Below are positions 23,252 to 35,352 of a DNA stretch of 64,000 bases, one piece after another. Under the pieces are notes generated by a model. That model did no database searches and was not told where the DNA came from. It worked only from the letters and a program-made list of their open reading frames with translations. Position numbers and translations under genes: made by a program. Every line of letters starts with the position of its first letter. The stretch's first letter is position 1. The stretch lies in contig CM062805.1 in NCBI GenBank assembly GCA_031772625.1, forward strand, positions 513,588,102-513,652,101. The letters run 5' to 3'. The stretch comes from Pinus tabuliformis (lineage: Eukaryota > Streptophyta > Pinopsida > Pinales > Pinaceae).

Positions 23252-24039
23252 TTCCTCTTCATCTTCCTCCCAGATGGGGAATTGTCCCATCATTAATGGC
23301 CAAGTATGGGGATAAATGATAAGGAATTTTTGGGATTAACCACTTCTAATGGTCACACTTGCCACTCTACATAATTTCTATGGATAATAGGGAACCAATT
23401 AATTTTATATGTGGTTTGTAGGATAATCAAATCAGTTGGGTATTTCTAGGAATCAATAAAGATAAACAAGTTGAAATAATTCCATAGTATTCATTATTTA
23501 TATATTTACAAGTTGAAATATAATGGGTGTATCTCCCATTGACCCATAAACTATTGCAGATATTCCATTGGGCAGTTTGTCATAAAAAAAACTGATGAAA
23601 TTATATTTAAAATATAAAATCTATACTATGAGGGTTAAATTCCCCATAGATTTCAATATTCATTAATTATTGTGTTACGCTTATGTATCTAGTGAATAAG
23701 ATATACGTAAAATAGTGAAAAAGGAAATAAAAAATATGAAATTGTAATTGAAACATGATATAACATAAGAAACCCTTTAGGGAGAAAACCCAACTAGAAG
23801 GTGAGATAGTGCCACTCTCTTTCTTTGAATGGAAATGGATGAAAGTACAAAGAAGTAAGAGCTGTGGCCTGTGAGTTTCTAGTGTGCACAAACCATGTAT
23901 TTTTTCTCTCTCCTTATCCATATTAGCTACTTTTCTCAACTATGTAACAAAAGAAACTCAAACAAAATGGAACCCATTTTCCTCCCACTAGGCTGATTAT
24001 AACACAAATTGACGGCCTACCAGTGGTTAACTTTGACTC
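23252..24039. other. Unassigned AT-rich sequence with a dispersed repeat
   Basis: Nothing coding is recognised. Bases 23597-23693 are about 75% similar by eye to 46628-46725 (shared core CTATGAGGGTTAA), so this is part of a dispersed family. The right part abuts the insertion site of element B. Confidence 0.45.
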
Positions 24040-24044
24040 CTTTC
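24040..24044. repeat. Target-site duplication of element B (CTTTC)
   Basis: CTTTC at 24040-24044 matches 37456-37460 on the other side of element B. Confidence 0.85.
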
Positions 24045-24230
24045 TATCAATCAAGGAGTAACTCCATGAATAAATTGTTATTTTTCATTAAGAGAAAGCT
24101 TGGTTATATACAAGGAGAGGGAGACTATTGGGTTTCATCTCCAAATGTCTCAGTGTCTTCCAACTTTGTTTATTTCTCTATTTAAAATATTTACATAGGA
24201 TTTCCTAATCCCAAAGATTAGGTGTCAACA
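24045..24230 (-). repeat. 3' LTR of element B (186 bp)
   Basis: Read on the minus strand it starts TGTTGACACCTAATC. The other end is worn (TATCAATC.. on plus instead of TGTCAGG..), aligned to the 5' LTR through GGAGTAACTCC and CAAGGAGAGGGAG. Confidence 0.85.
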
Positions 24231-24242
24231 TTCCCCCCCTTA
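24231..24242 (-). other. Polypurine tract of element B
   Basis: Plus-strand TTCCCCCCCTTA, that is TAAGGGGGGGAA on the element strand, directly next to the TG start of the 3' LTR. It primes plus-strand synthesis. Confidence 0.8.
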
Positions 24243-24249
24243 ATCTGAA

Positions 24250-26252
24250 GGGATGTTGGTGAGTCCAAGTATCATTCTGAATCTTTCAAACTTTTCCCTC
24301 TTGAGTGCTTCAGTAAAGATGTCAGCAATCTGCTCATTTGTGGAATAATGTCATAGGTGGATTGTTTTGGCCTTAGGATGATGTCAAATTAGATGGTATT
24401 TTGTATGGATGTTCTTCATTCGATCATCGAACTTTGGTTTCTTATCAAAATTTATTGCAAAAGTGTTGTCAATCAAGAGAGGAGTTGAATGCACTTGTTT
24501 CTCCTACAAATCTTCTATAATTATATTGAGCCATGTCATTTTCTTGTTTCTTTAGTTGTTGCCACATATTTTTCCTCAGTTGTGGAATCTGTTAGAACTA
24601 ACTATTTGCATTACCTCTAGGAGACATCTCCTGATCCAAGACACATAACATAACCTAAATTATATACTCCAATTTATTTATCTCCATCAAAATCTGAATC
24701 AGAGTATCCAATCAAGTTGAAGTCACCCACCTTTGTATACTTGAGTCCAAAGTATTGAGTTCCCTTCAAGTACTTTAGAACTCCTTTTATAGTAGACCAT
24801 TGACCCTCACAAGGATTTTTCATAAACTTGTAGAGGATTCTAATAAAAAATGAAATGTTTGGTCTAGTAGTGTTCAGGTAGTTGGCACTTCCTACGAGCT
24901 ATCTATACTTTGTTGCATCCTCAAATTATTTTCCTTCAATGGATGTGAGCTTTAAGTTTTGTTCCACTGGAGTAGTTAGAGGATTTCACTCAACCATGCC
25001 AAACATGTTCAACAAATCTCCAATTTACTTCTTTTGAGAGAGGAATCTAAACTTCAGATGTTAGGTTACTTCAATACCAATATAGTAGTGAACATAACCC
25101 AAATTTCTCATTTCAAAACCTTTCCTCAGTTCTTTGTTTATGGATACAATGTAGTTCTCATTGTTCTCTATCGTCAAAATATCATCTACATACACCACAA
25201 CATATACAATTGTTTTTTCAATTTTATTCACAAAAAAAGTTGAATCATTAATATCATAAAGTTTGATATTGAGTTTTAGAATATTCTCAGTCATTTTCTT
25301 GTACTAGACTCATAGTGCTTGCTTAAGGCCATAAAAGGATTTGGCAAGCTTACATACTTTGTGTTCTTGACCCTTCACAAAAAATCCTTCTATTTGGGAC
25401 ATAAGAACATTTTCTCTTAGATCTCCATTCAAGAAAGCAGTTTTTATATCCATTTTATGGAATTTCCAACAATTGTGAGCTGCTAAGGAAAAGAGTGTCT
25501 GGATGGTAGCCCATTTTTCTATGGAGGAAAAGGTTTCCTCATAATCAACCCCATCCTTCTATGTAAAACGTTTTTCCATGAGTCTTTATTTATGCTTTTC
25601 AAGCGAGCCATCTGCTTTATACCTATTCTTGAAGACCCACTTGTAGTCAATTGGTTTGGTTCCCAATGGAGGATAAACCATCTTACAAGTTCCATTCTTT
25701 ATCAAAGAATCATATTCTTTATGCATTGATTATTTCCACTCATCATGAGAAGAAACTTGTTTAGAGGAATTTGGTTTGAAATTTATAGACAAATTTAGTT
25801 CACAATCATAAGAAACATCCATATCAATAGGTGAATCAGGATCGTCTACATCACCTCCATTATGTCTGGTTGATCTTCTTGTTCCTATATTTCCAACCTC
25901 ATAAGGATAAACACTTTCAAGTGTGTTTTTAAGCCATTTTGGAGGACCTTTATGAGATGGACAAGGCTTCTCATTTGACTGAGATGGGGCTAAATCAAGA
26001 TTTAGTCTCCTGATTCTTTAAGTCACATCACTCAAAGTGTCATTACTAGCTAGAGCTTCATGATGGGGAGAGATTGCTTAAGAAGGATATTCCATATATT
26101 GATCTAGTATAGGTATCCACCTTCAAGATGTGGAATCTCATTATCAAACTCTTGAAAATATTTTACATGTCCGAATCTATCCAAGTGATCAAGCTATCGC
26201 TCAACAACATTGTCAGTCTTGGAAGATTAAAGAAATATCACATCTCTAGATA
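24250..26252 (-). pseudogene. pol: Reverse transcriptase and RNase H of element B
   Basis: Copia-type RT with the active-site box VYVDDIL and the following LGYVHYYIGIEV (25061-25294), which corresponds to the conserved 'DLG..HYFLGIE' segment. RNase H is legible at about 24300-24700: GYSDSDFDGD, then STTEEKYVA, and the end STNEQIADIFTEALK. RT N-terminal parts lie up to 26250. There are numerous stops and at least several frame changes; the longest clean piece is 78 codons. Confidence 0.8.
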
Positions 26253-26577
26253 TTATAAACTTCTTATTAGCTTCATCATAGAGAAGATATGCTTTGATAT
26301 ATTTGAGTACCTCAAGAAGATACATTTGTGACTCCTTGTACTGAGTTTGTTTTTTTGTTTTTTAGGTATCAAGTCATAACAGGGGGAACCAAAAACCATG
26401 AGATGCCTCACCAAAGGAATGTGGCCATACCACATTTCATAGGGAGTCTTCTCTTTGATAGCATGAAATGAAAACCTATTCTTTATATACACAGCACATA
26501 GAACTTCATCAACCCAAAACTTCAGTTTAATATTCTTGAAAAACATCATTGAGCGTACCATATTTAAGATTGTCATG
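26253..26577 (-). pseudogene. Integrase, C-terminal part, of element B
   Basis: Reads as the copia integrase end: KFWVDEVLCAVYIKNRFSF, KTPYEMWYGHIPLVRHLMVFG and SRSHKCIFLRYS-like. These match the 'FWAEAV.TA.Y..NR', 'TPYE.W.G..P....LRVFG' and 'K..KC.FLGY' signatures. The preceding part of the domain resumes at 34378 beyond element C, proving one interrupted gene. Confidence 0.85.
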
Positions 26578-26582
26578 TTCAT
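26578..26582. repeat. Target-site duplication of element C (TTCAT)
   Basis: TTCAT here and at 34373-34377 flank element C within the integrase of element B. Confidence 0.88.
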
Positions 26583-28176
26583 TGATCTAATATTCACCCT
26601 ATGAGTGACATCAATTAAACATTTATTAAACTAAGGTATTACAGACTCATGTGTTGGTGTGTGTTCTGTGTTATTGAAACAACAAATTGATCAGATTTCC
26701 AATACATAGACAATAAAATGGAAAGACAACAGACAAATACAGTAAGCAACACAAAGACACAAACAATTTTAATAAGGAGTTCTCCCTATTCTCTAGGGCT
26801 ACGTCTCCGGTCCAACTTTCAATGGTGGCCTTGTTTTATCGTGCCTTTGGGCATAGAATTTACAATACAAGGACTCATTGTGAGTTCACCTAAAGCAAGT
26901 TTTTGCTTGGCAAGGTGGTTCTTGGATTCTCCAAGCCACTGGAGTACACAGACTCTTCTTCTTCCTACCAGCGTTGTGACCTTCTGGTCTACAGTGGAAA
27001 GATCCAAATGTGATGCTCAGTATAGACAGATTCCTCTATGGGATGGCTTGAATCCTCAAGCTCTCTAGTTCTCGATGCTGCTGCTGATCAGCTCAGCCCT
27101 CTGTCTCTTATGCTTTATTTTACTATTCTCTGTGTTCAGTCCTCTTCTTAGGGTTCACTGTTCACTGTCTCTCTTAGTCGCTTGGACTCTACTCAACTCT
27201 AACTCCAACTCTGACTGATTCAACTGTCTCTACTCATGGCTTTAGCCGTTCGATCCCTATGCCTATTCGGTTCCTCTTCCACCTGTACCGACTCACCTTC
27301 TGTAGTTGCGCTTGAAGTTCCCTACGTTCAGCATCATCATGAATGATTAGGGAGTGGCCACTTGTCCTCCTCTAAATGGCACCAACATGCTTCGTCGGTT
27401 CGTTTCTCTAGTTGTGCCATGGATGCATTCTTCCTTGTCAATCAAATTCCAAACCCCTTTAAAATGCAATTGAATTCCCTATCAATTCCGCTTCTTTCCA
27501 TTGGGCACAATCTCAGTTGTTCGATTTGGACCCTCCAGATCCGACGTCATACGCATGTTTCCCGCGGTTGACTTGCTCAATCGATAACACGTGATCAACA
27601 GCGGTTTTCTCTCACCTCCACCTGCCACACGTCGATTAGTGTATGAAATCGCTCCACTCCTATCCAAAACCTCTTACCATTCAACGGCGCCCCGATCAAA
27701 ATTGTCAGTTTCCAGAGCGCAGGTCCTACCATTGGAGTTTAGCACTTTTTCCTTTTTTCGCCCATGGTCCTCCAGTTCCCCAACACGACTGGGTGCTTGG
27801 GCTTCCCCATTAGGGCCCTGATTGCCTTGCGATGTGTGATTATCACTAATCGCGCATCAAAAACCTCTTCCTTTTCCCATTTCGGGGCTCCCAGGGGCTA
27901 CTTTAGCCTCCCTTGTAGTCTCCATGGCACTAATCGCGCATCAAAAACCTCTTCCTTTTCCCATTCCGGGGCTCCCAGGGGATACTTTGGCCTCCCGCGT
28001 GGTCTCCATGGGCCTTGGTCAGTGTGCTTTGACTGAGGTCATGGTTCTTCCACATTGGCTACCATTGCCACTGGTTCAGAGTGTTTTTGATCACTGTTTT
28101 GGATTTCTTTAGAGATTTGTTTGACCTAATTTAGTCATGGTTCTTTGACAGTCTTCTACGGATCCAATTCGGATCA
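26583..28176 (-). repeat. 3' LTR of element C (1,594 bp)
   Basis: On the element strand it starts TGATCCGAATTGG and ends at TAGATCA next to TTCAT. It is longer than the 5' LTR mainly because of an 84-bp tandem duplication at 27844-28011. Confidence 0.9.
27844..28011. repeat. 84-bp tandem duplication private to the 3' LTR of element C
   Basis: Copies 27844-27927 and 27928-28011 both begin CACTAATCGCGCATCAAAAA and contain GGGGCTCCCAGGGG. The 5' LTR has one copy (about 34122-34206), so the duplication occurred after insertion or was lost from the 5' copy. Confidence 0.8.
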
Positions 28177-28189
28177 TGACCTTCCCACT
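28177..28189 (-). other. Polypurine tract of element C
   Basis: Element-strand AGTGGGAAGGTCA immediately before the 3' LTR start. Its short, imperfect purine run makes the call moderate. Confidence 0.55.
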
Positions 28190-28221
28190 GAAAAAGCTTT
28201 TGGACCACCAAAAGTTGGTTT

Positions 28222-29700
28222 TCAAGCATCGACTAAGTGAGGATATTGTTTTCTCACCTGTCCAATCTCAATCCACTTTGCGTTGCTCAGCTTTGAACCT
28301 TTGAGCCCAATTCTGAGGTACTCAACATCTCCCCTGCGCATTGTACTCGCCTTCCTGTCCAGCACTGTGTCTTCCTGCAACTCGTTAAGATATTCTAGTA
28401 GCAGGTCATCAATAAAGGCAATTTACTTTGCTCTTTAGGGTCCTCAATCATCAAAGGTTCAAACAACCTCAAGAAATCTGGATTTACGATTGAGTAGATG
28501 TGCATGTAAGCTGGTAAATCAAGGCGAAAATCATTTTCACAAATCTTCTCAAGTATCCTAAAAGGTCCATACCTGATAGGCTTTAGGTTTTTACCTTCAC
28601 CTTGCATCCTGTCCTTGCTGATATATAGCTAGACTTGGTCTCCAACTTGAAAACTATGCTCCATCGGATGCTCATCATCCCTAGCCTTATACTTGGCTTG
28701 GCTCTTTTCCAACTGTTCCTGTATTTCCTAGTGGATCTCCTGGATTTGTTCAATGAACCTAGTTGCCTTGTCCACATCACTGTGTCTATCAACCCTGGTA
28801 TCTTTACCAAAGATAAAATCCAAAGGGGACCTTGGTGTGAAACCAAAACAGGTCTCAAAAGGAGATCTCTGTGTAGAAGAGTGTTTGGCTCTGTTGTAAG
28901 CATGCTGCACATAACACAAGTGTTCATCCCAAAGCTTAGGATGTTTACTGCAATATCCTCTCAGTAACTGGATCACAGTCCTGTTTACTACTTATGTCTG
29001 GCCATCTGTTTGTGGATGAAAAGTTGTGCTTTTCTTCAACTTGGTGTCCATCAGTTCCCATAGACTAGACCAAAACTTCCCCACAAATCGGGTGTCTCGA
29101 TCAGATACAATGGAAGTGGGTAATCCAAAATGAACACATGCATGTTCAAAGAAAAATTTTGCAGTCTGTTCAGCTGTGATCTGTTTACTACAAGGTATCA
29201 AAATACACATTTTGATAAACCTATCCACAAAAACATATAGATAATCATGACCTTTCCTAGATCTAGGCAGTCCTCCAACAAAAACCATGGAAACACTTTC
29301 CCAAGGGTGAGAAGGAACTGGAAATGGAGTGTACAAGCCTAGTTTTCTATTGCTAGGCTTGCTTTTAGCACACATGGCACACCCTCTTACATATCTAGAA
29401 ACTATCTCATTCATTTTCGGCCAACAACAGAATCTTTGTAGCTATGCAACTGTTTTACTTACCCCAAAGTGATCTGATATAATAGAAGTGTGTGCTTCCC
29501 TAATTATCTTTACTCTCTCAGTTTGTGGAATGCAGAGTTTCCCACAATGGTATAAGGGTCGGTCCTTTAGATGATAGTCCAATTCTTCTATTCTTTTTCC
29601 TTGACTCAAAGTTGCATATACATCTTTAAAATCCATATCGTGAGCATATTGTTCAATGTAGCTTTCATGTAGCACTGAATTATGCTTAAGTATGGTAGGT
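28222..29700 (-). pseudogene. Integrase with chromodomain-like tail, element C
   Basis: The HHCC zinc module is legible (IREAHTSIISDHFG; YVRGCAMCAKSK). In the core the first catalytic Asp is replaced: SMVFVGGLP stands where SMDFVGGLP is expected (codon 29283-29285, GTT). The second Asp is kept in VSDRDTRF. The catalytic Glu codon after TDGQT is a stop (TAA, 28992-28994), followed by VVNRT. The C-terminal GPF module RYGPFRILEKI lies near 28540-28580. After it comes a basic tail with RRGDVEYLRIGLKG and NAKWIE (28250-28330), the outline of a chromodomain as in chromoviruses, ending at stop 28222-28224. The enzyme cannot have worked in this state. Confidence 0.85.
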
Positions 29701-30260
29701 GCATTTATAATGGGTCTAGATAACATATTTGCAACCTTGTTATGTATGCCCTTTTTATATCTGATGACTAAGTGAAACTGCTGTGGAAAACCCATCTACC
29801 TGTAATGTCTTAATTGCTGCAACTTAGTTTGGGAGTGTAGATATTGAAGTGGTTGATGATCAGTATGTATTACTGTCTCTTATCCCATTAAATAATGTTT
29901 ACACTTTTTCACACTCTGAACTAATGCATACAATTCTTTATCATATGTGGGATAGTTAACCACTGTAGGATTAAAATTCTCATAATGATAACATATGGGT
30001 TTGCCATGCTGTGTCAACACTGCTCCCATGGCATAGTCACTGGCATCAATTTGGATCTCAAATGGTCTTTGTAAATTAGGCAGTGCTAGTACAAGTGTTG
30101 TACTAATTTTCTCTTTTGAGGTGTCAAAGGCTTTTTGATGTTTGCCTCCCCACTGAAACACCTTATTCAATCTTGTTAAAGCATGTAAGGGAGCTGCAAT
30201 CGAGGAGAGGTTAGAAATGAACTTCCTCCAATATTGTGCTGCTCCTAAGAAGCTTCTCAC
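29701..30260 (-). pseudogene. RNase H of element C
   Basis: Gypsy RNase H with PFEIQIDASDYAMGAVLTQ (first Asp), NYPTYDKELYALVQSVKK (Glu) and, after a stop at 29880, VIHTDHQPLQYL (Asp). The end is KKGIHNKVANMLSRP, the usual 'N..ADALSR' segment with Asp replaced by Asn. It continues the RT frame after one stop at 30260. Confidence 0.87.
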
Positions 30261-31060
30261 TTATATAGCAGACTCGGGTTTAGGCCAGTTCAAAATGACT
30301 GCCACCTTAGAGGAATCCATTTTCAATTCACCTCCCCCTACTATATGACCCAAGTAGTTTAGAGATGTTTTGCCAAATTCACATTTTGAGAGTTTAACAT
30401 AAATTTTTTCTCTTTTCAAAACATCTAATGTCTGCTTAACATGCTTTAAATGTTCTTTCCACATTTTACTAAAAATAAGAATGTCATCCAGATACACAAT
30501 AACAAAATCAACAAGAAAAGGTCTGAGTACATTATTTATTAATCTCATAAAAGTAGCAGGAGCATTAGTTAAGCCAAAAGACATAACCAGCGATTCATAC
30601 AATCCCTGCTTTGTTTTGAAATCAGTCTTCCATGCCTCTTTCTCTGCAAATCTTACCTGATGGTATCCACTATGCAAATCTAGCTTGGTGAAATAAATAG
30701 CTTCTTTCAATTGATCTAAAAGATCATCTATGCGAGGAAGGGGATAACGATTCTTGATTGTTACCTTATTTAGTGCTCGATAGTTAATGCACATTCTCCA
30801 AAAGCCATCTTTCTTTCTCACCAAAACGATTGGTGACCCACATGATGATGTGTTGGGCCTGATGAAGCCCTTCTTGAGCAACTCCTGCACCTACTTCTTG
30901 ATTTCAACATAATCTAACGAAGACAACATGTACATCTCAATGTTAGGCAATGGAACATCTTGCTGCAAAATAATATCATGTGTTATTCCCTTTTTGTGTG
31001 GCAAACCTTTAGGTTCTTGAAACAAGACATCATACTCTAAAACAGCCTTTTCTATATCAG
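30261..31060 (-). pseudogene. pol: Reverse transcriptase of element C
   Basis: An open stretch of 209 codons (30261-30890) covers KKDGFWRMCINYRALN, TKLDLHSGYHQVR (catalytic Asp), SFGLTNAPATFMRLIN and VIVYLDDILIFS (YLDD box). Upstream sequence to about 31060 gives the RT lead region after a stop. The CIN in place of CID is the only visible change in a core motif. The copy resembles an active chromovirus RT more than the other domains do. Confidence 0.9.
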
Positions 31061-31388
31061 CTTGCTATTCAGCATTACAGCCCTCAAATATATTGGTTTT
31101 ATTAGGTTTCTTTTCCTTTACAACCATCATTAAGAATTGTTTGCATGAATTAATCATTCTTTTCATCTGTCTTGAGTTTATGAGAGTATAATTATTCTTG
31201 AGCTTATGAGATCTTACAAAGTATTCGATTCCATCCTTAATTAGTAGATACTTGTTCTCAGCTCTATAGAAAATAGCCTTTCTATCATACAAGCAAGGAC
31301 TTCCTAAAACAATTCCACATATATCCAAAGGAATTATGTCTAACTCAACCTCATCTACAAATGTTGACCCAAAAGAAAACTTGAGTTT

Positions 31389-31601
31389 TCACTGTCTAGT
31401 CACTTGGAGTTGTGCTTTATCATTCAACCATCCTAATGGGTATAGTTTCTTGTGAGTTGTAGTTACTAATCCCAATTCCTTTACAATTGCTTCAGAAATC
31501 AAATTTACTTGAAAGCCACTATCAAACAAAGTATCAATCTTTTGATTTTTGGAAATAAATATGGAAAATCTCATGTCTTTTTCTCTCATTTTCTTCATCA
31601 A
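31389..31601 (-). pseudogene. Aspartic protease of element C
   Basis: The short open piece contains IDTLFDSGFQVNLIS, the D-S-G protease loop with the usual Ala replaced by Phe, followed by VKELGL. The continuation towards RT (31065-31328: DICGIVLGSPCLYDR) matches the 'LLGLPWL' flap segment with changes. Confidence 0.75.
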
Positions 31602-31647
31602 TAATAGATTGAGTAGAATTACTAGTAGATGATTTAGAATTCTTACC

Positions 31648-32700
31648 TCATATACCTATGGTTTCTATAGTTGTTTCATCTCCCGAGTTTGACCCCAAAT
31701 CTCTCTGAATAGCTGCAACTGTCTTCTTCTTCTTGCCCTCAGACTTCTTAGGTCTCAACTCTGGATGCAGAATCCAACAATGCTCATCATCATGCCCCTC
31801 CTTTTTATAGTGAGTGCATGAAGCTTTGGCTTTCTGTGCAATGTTAGCCTTCCTTGCTTTCCACTTCTGTTTTCTTTTCTCCTTGCTCTTGCTTACGGTG
31901 GGTTGGGATGGTACCCCAACTTCTGGATTGCCATTCTTTCCTCTAGCCTCTAGATGAGTAGCTTGTACAAATACCTCATCTATAATAGTGGGATTAAACA
32001 TGAGTATGGTATGCCTCATGTAGCTGTGTAGACCACCAATGTACTTCAAAAGAGTCTCTGGTGAGTCTAGTGAGATACCCAACATCAATGCTCTCTTTCT
32101 GAACTCTTGAGTATACCCTTGCACACTTTGCCCCTTCAATTGCCGAAGAGTTTGCCAACTCATCATGTCTTGTTGCATGTAGGCCAATGGATAGAACTAC
32201 TTTGTGATTGCAGAAACAAAGTCACTCCAGACAAAGATGGTCTTACCATGTCTTTTCATATCATCTTGGGTTCTACCTTCCCACCAAACCAAGGCAGTGC
32301 CTCCTAGGCATAGGCTTGCCAGCTGAATCTTACTTTTGTCTGAGTTTATGTTCTGTACCCTACAATACACATCAATTTGTCTAATCCAAATGTCCATTTT
32401 TTCAGCATTTAGCTCTCCATCATATATAGGCAAATCAAATTTAACATCTAACTCAATCAAAGATGCTTTCTTATTATGCATAGGGCTATTAGGAGGCGTG
32501 AGAAAGTTTTCCTCTTTCCCCTTTCCTTTGGAGTTGTCATGGAAGTGAGACTCATCTTCTTCTTTCTTTTGCTTAGAGCCCGATGCATCTTCCACCTTTT
32601 GCTTTCTAAAGTCTCTGTACATTTCTTCAACCATAGACTTTATAGCTAGGAAACTCTCTATGAATTAAGGGTCTGGCCCTACAGAACCTTCCTTTGACAT
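31648..32700 (-). pseudogene. gag: gag of element C
   Basis: The likely start is ATG 32698-32700 (reads MSKEGSVGPDP then a stop), in frame with the main part from 32634. The capsid core is clear: YDGELNAEKMDIWIRQID, ALVWWEG and, after a stop at about 32195, GYTQEFRKRALMLGI. The nucleocapsid finger reads CTHYKKEGHDDEHC, a CCHC knuckle whose second Cys is Tyr, followed by LHPELRPKK. This Gag type is typical of plant chromoviruses. Confidence 0.88.
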
Positions 32701-32825
32701 TCTCTTTCGAGAATAGACTCTCCCAATTTTAGGATTAATTTCTCCCAACTCTCCTTCTCCTAATTTGAGCTTTGATCTTGTGAGCATTCACAGCTAAACC
32801 AACACAAGCTTGTCTAACCTTGCAA

Positions 32826-32843
32826 CCTAGAGCTCTGATGCCA
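32826..32843 (-). other. Primer-binding site of element C
   Basis: Element-strand TGGCATCAGAGCTCTAGG two bases after the 5' LTR end; a one-base variant of the initiator-Met tRNA complement TGGTATCAGAGC. Confidence 0.8.
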
Positions 32844-32845
32844 CT

Positions 32846-34372
32846 TGATCTGATATTCACCCTATGAGTTACATCTGTTAAAGATTTATTAAACTAAGGT
32901 ATTACAGACTCATGCTCTAGTGTGTGTTCTATGTTATTGAAACAAAGGATCGATCATATTGCTAATACACAGAAAATAAAATGGAAAGACAACAGACAAA
33001 TATAGTAAGCAACACAAAGACACAAACAATTTTAATAAGGAGCTCACCCTATTCTCCAGGGCTACGTCTCCAGTCCAGATTTCAGTGGTGGCCTTGTTTT
33101 ATTGTGCCTTTGGGCAGATAATTTACAATATAGGGACTCAATGTGAGTTCACCTGAAGCAGGTTTCTGCTTGGCAGGGTGGTTCTTTGATTCCCAAAGCC
33201 ACTGGAGTACATAGACTCTTCTTATTCCTACCAGCTCTGTGACCTTCTGGTCTACAGTGGAAAGAACTAAATGTGATGCTTAGTCCAGACAGATTCCTCT
33301 ATGGGATGGCTTGAATCCTCAAGCTCTCTGGTGCTCGATGCTACTGTTGATCAGCTTGGCCCTCTGTCTCTTTGTCTTTTCTTTACTATTCTTTGTGTTT
33401 AGTCCTCCTCTTAGGGTTCACTGTTCACTGTCTCTCTTGGTCGCTTGGACTCTACTCAACTCTAAATCCAACTATGACTGATTCGACTGTCTCTATTCAT
33501 GGCTTTAGCCATTTGATCCCTATGCTTGTTCAGTTCCTCTTCAGCCTGTGCCGATTCACCTTCTCCAGCTGTGCTTGGAGTTCCCCACATTCGGTGTCAT
33601 CATGAATGCTCAGGGAGTGGCCACTTATCCTCCTCTAAATGGCACCAGCATGCTTCATCGGTTTGTTTCTTCAGTTACGCCGTGGATGCGTTCTTCCTCC
33701 ACTATAGCGGTAAAACAGATTGCAAACCCCTTTAGAACGCAGCTGAATTCCCTATCTATTCCACTTCCTTCCATCAAGTGTGATCTCAGCCATCTGATCT
33801 GGGCCCTCCAGATTCGACGTCATACGCACATTTCGCATGGTTGACTTGCTCAACCGATAGTGCACGATCAATGACGTTTTTCTCTCACCTCTGCCTGCCA
33901 CGCGTCGACCAGTGTATGGAACCGCTCCATTCCTATCCAAAACCTCTTACCATTCAAGGGTGCCCCGATCAAAACCATTGGTTTCTAGAGCGTGGGTCCC
34001 ACCATTGGAGTTTAGCGCTTTTTCCTTTTTTCACCCGTGATCCTCTGGTTCCCCTATGCGACCAAGTGTTCGAGCTTCCCCATCAGGGCCTTATTCACCT
34101 AGCGATGCGTGAATAGCGCTAAGCACTAATAGCGCATCAAAAACCTCTTCCTTTTCCCATTCTGGGGCCCCCAGGGGCTACTTTGGCCTCCCGCGCGGTC
34201 TCCATGGGCCTCGGTCTGCGCGCTTTGACCGAGTTCCTCGTTGTTCCACATTGGCTGCCATTGCCACTGGTTCAGGGTCTTTTTGATCACTGTTTTGGAT
34301 TTCTTTAGAGATTTGTTCAACCTGATTCAGTCATGGTTCTTTGACAGTCTTCTATGGATCCAATTCGGATCA
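32846..34372 (-). repeat. 5' LTR of element C (1,527 bp)
   Basis: Element-strand TGATCCGAATTGG to CAGATCA; collinear with 26583-28176. It is GC-richer than the surroundings, with many CpG differences between the two copies. Confidence 0.9.
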
Positions 34373-34377
34373 TTCAT

Positions 34378-34998
34378 TCTTTCAGCTACTTTGTTTGGTT
34401 GGGGATTATAAGGCATGGTTGTTTGATGTTCGATCCCATGCCAGTGAGGATAGTTTTCAAATTCATTTTAAGCATATTCTCTTACATTATGAATATGAAT
34501 AGAGCCAATATGATATTGTGCATCCTTTTCAATCCATGCATGAAATTTAATGTTTCAATAGATTCAGATTTGTTCTTCAATAAATCAACCCAACACGTTT
34601 TGGTGTAGTCATCAATAAATGTCATCACATATTTATTACCATTTTCATAAGGAACAAACATTGGGCCACATAAATTACAATGAACGAGTTCAATTTTTCT
34701 ATGTGCTCTCGAATGAGAAACATGAAAAGATTGTTTGGTGTGCTTTCCTTAAATATAAGCATCACATTGCTTGATTTTCCTATGAATAGTTGGAAAACCA
34801 GTAACCCCATTTTTCTTCAACAAATAAATGTTGTCACAATTCAGATGTCCAAATCTAGCATGCCATAAAAGAGTTGATGGAAGTGTACCTTCATCATGGT
34901 GAGAATTGTAAGAGAAGTTTTGTGCATGAGTAGAGGTTCCTTGCGGCTTCAGAAAATCTTTCTTCTTCTATCCTAATCATGACAAGTGAGTGATCTAA
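34378..34998 (-). pseudogene. Integrase, N-terminal and core part, of element B
   Basis: Continues the integrase from the right of element C. Legible pieces include the zinc region and SFHVSHSRAHRKIELVH-like sequence (34680-34740), then the core around 34560-34670 with VMTFIDDYTKT-like residues. There are several frameshifts and stops, so no open piece exceeds about 60 codons. Confidence 0.7.
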
Positions 34999-35352
34999 TT
35001 ATTTTCTAACGTCAACCTTTCCATCAAATATATGAATGGAGTGTCCTTGTTGGTGGATGTGGACCAAAGATAGCAAGTTTCTCTTCAACTCTAGGACGTA
35101 TAGAACATCATGTAGAAGAAAGTATGGAATACCAAGCAATTTGAACTTGATCGTGTCAAGGTCTGATGGATTGAGTTTTGAATTGTTTGAAAAGTATACT
35201 GCTCCATCAACATTATTAGTGAATTCTTCAAAGAAATCTCTTCTAAAAGTCATGTCGTAAGTTGCTTCTAAATCAAGCAACCAAGCATATTTCCATGAAA
35301 CAAGTGGAACATTGAATAAGTCTTCAGTTACTCCAATGTTAGAATGTGCCAC
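34999..35352 (-). pseudogene. Protease region of element B
   Basis: 118 open codons. WLLDLEATYDMTFRRDFFEEF-like sequence aligns with the copia protease loop 'W.LDSGAT.HMT', with SG changed to LE so the enzyme is dead. It is followed by VYFSNNSK and DVLYVLELKRNLLSL, the standard 'V.YVP.L..NLLS' segment, and the linker to integrase. Confidence 0.82.

Larger units (their letters stand above)
26583..34372 (-). mobile_element. Element C: Ty3/gypsy chromovirus-like element nested in B
   Basis: A 7,790-bp minus-strand element with LTRs 32846-34372 (5') and 26583-28176 (3'), TTCAT duplications, a primer site at 32826-32843 and a polypurine tract at 28177-28189. The order gag, protease, RT, RNase H, integrase, chromodomain-like tail is complete. 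Each domain is legible but broken by a handful of stops, and two integrase catalytic residues are lost. LTR sequences differ clearly, so it is an old insertion, yet younger than B. Confidence 0.93.
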
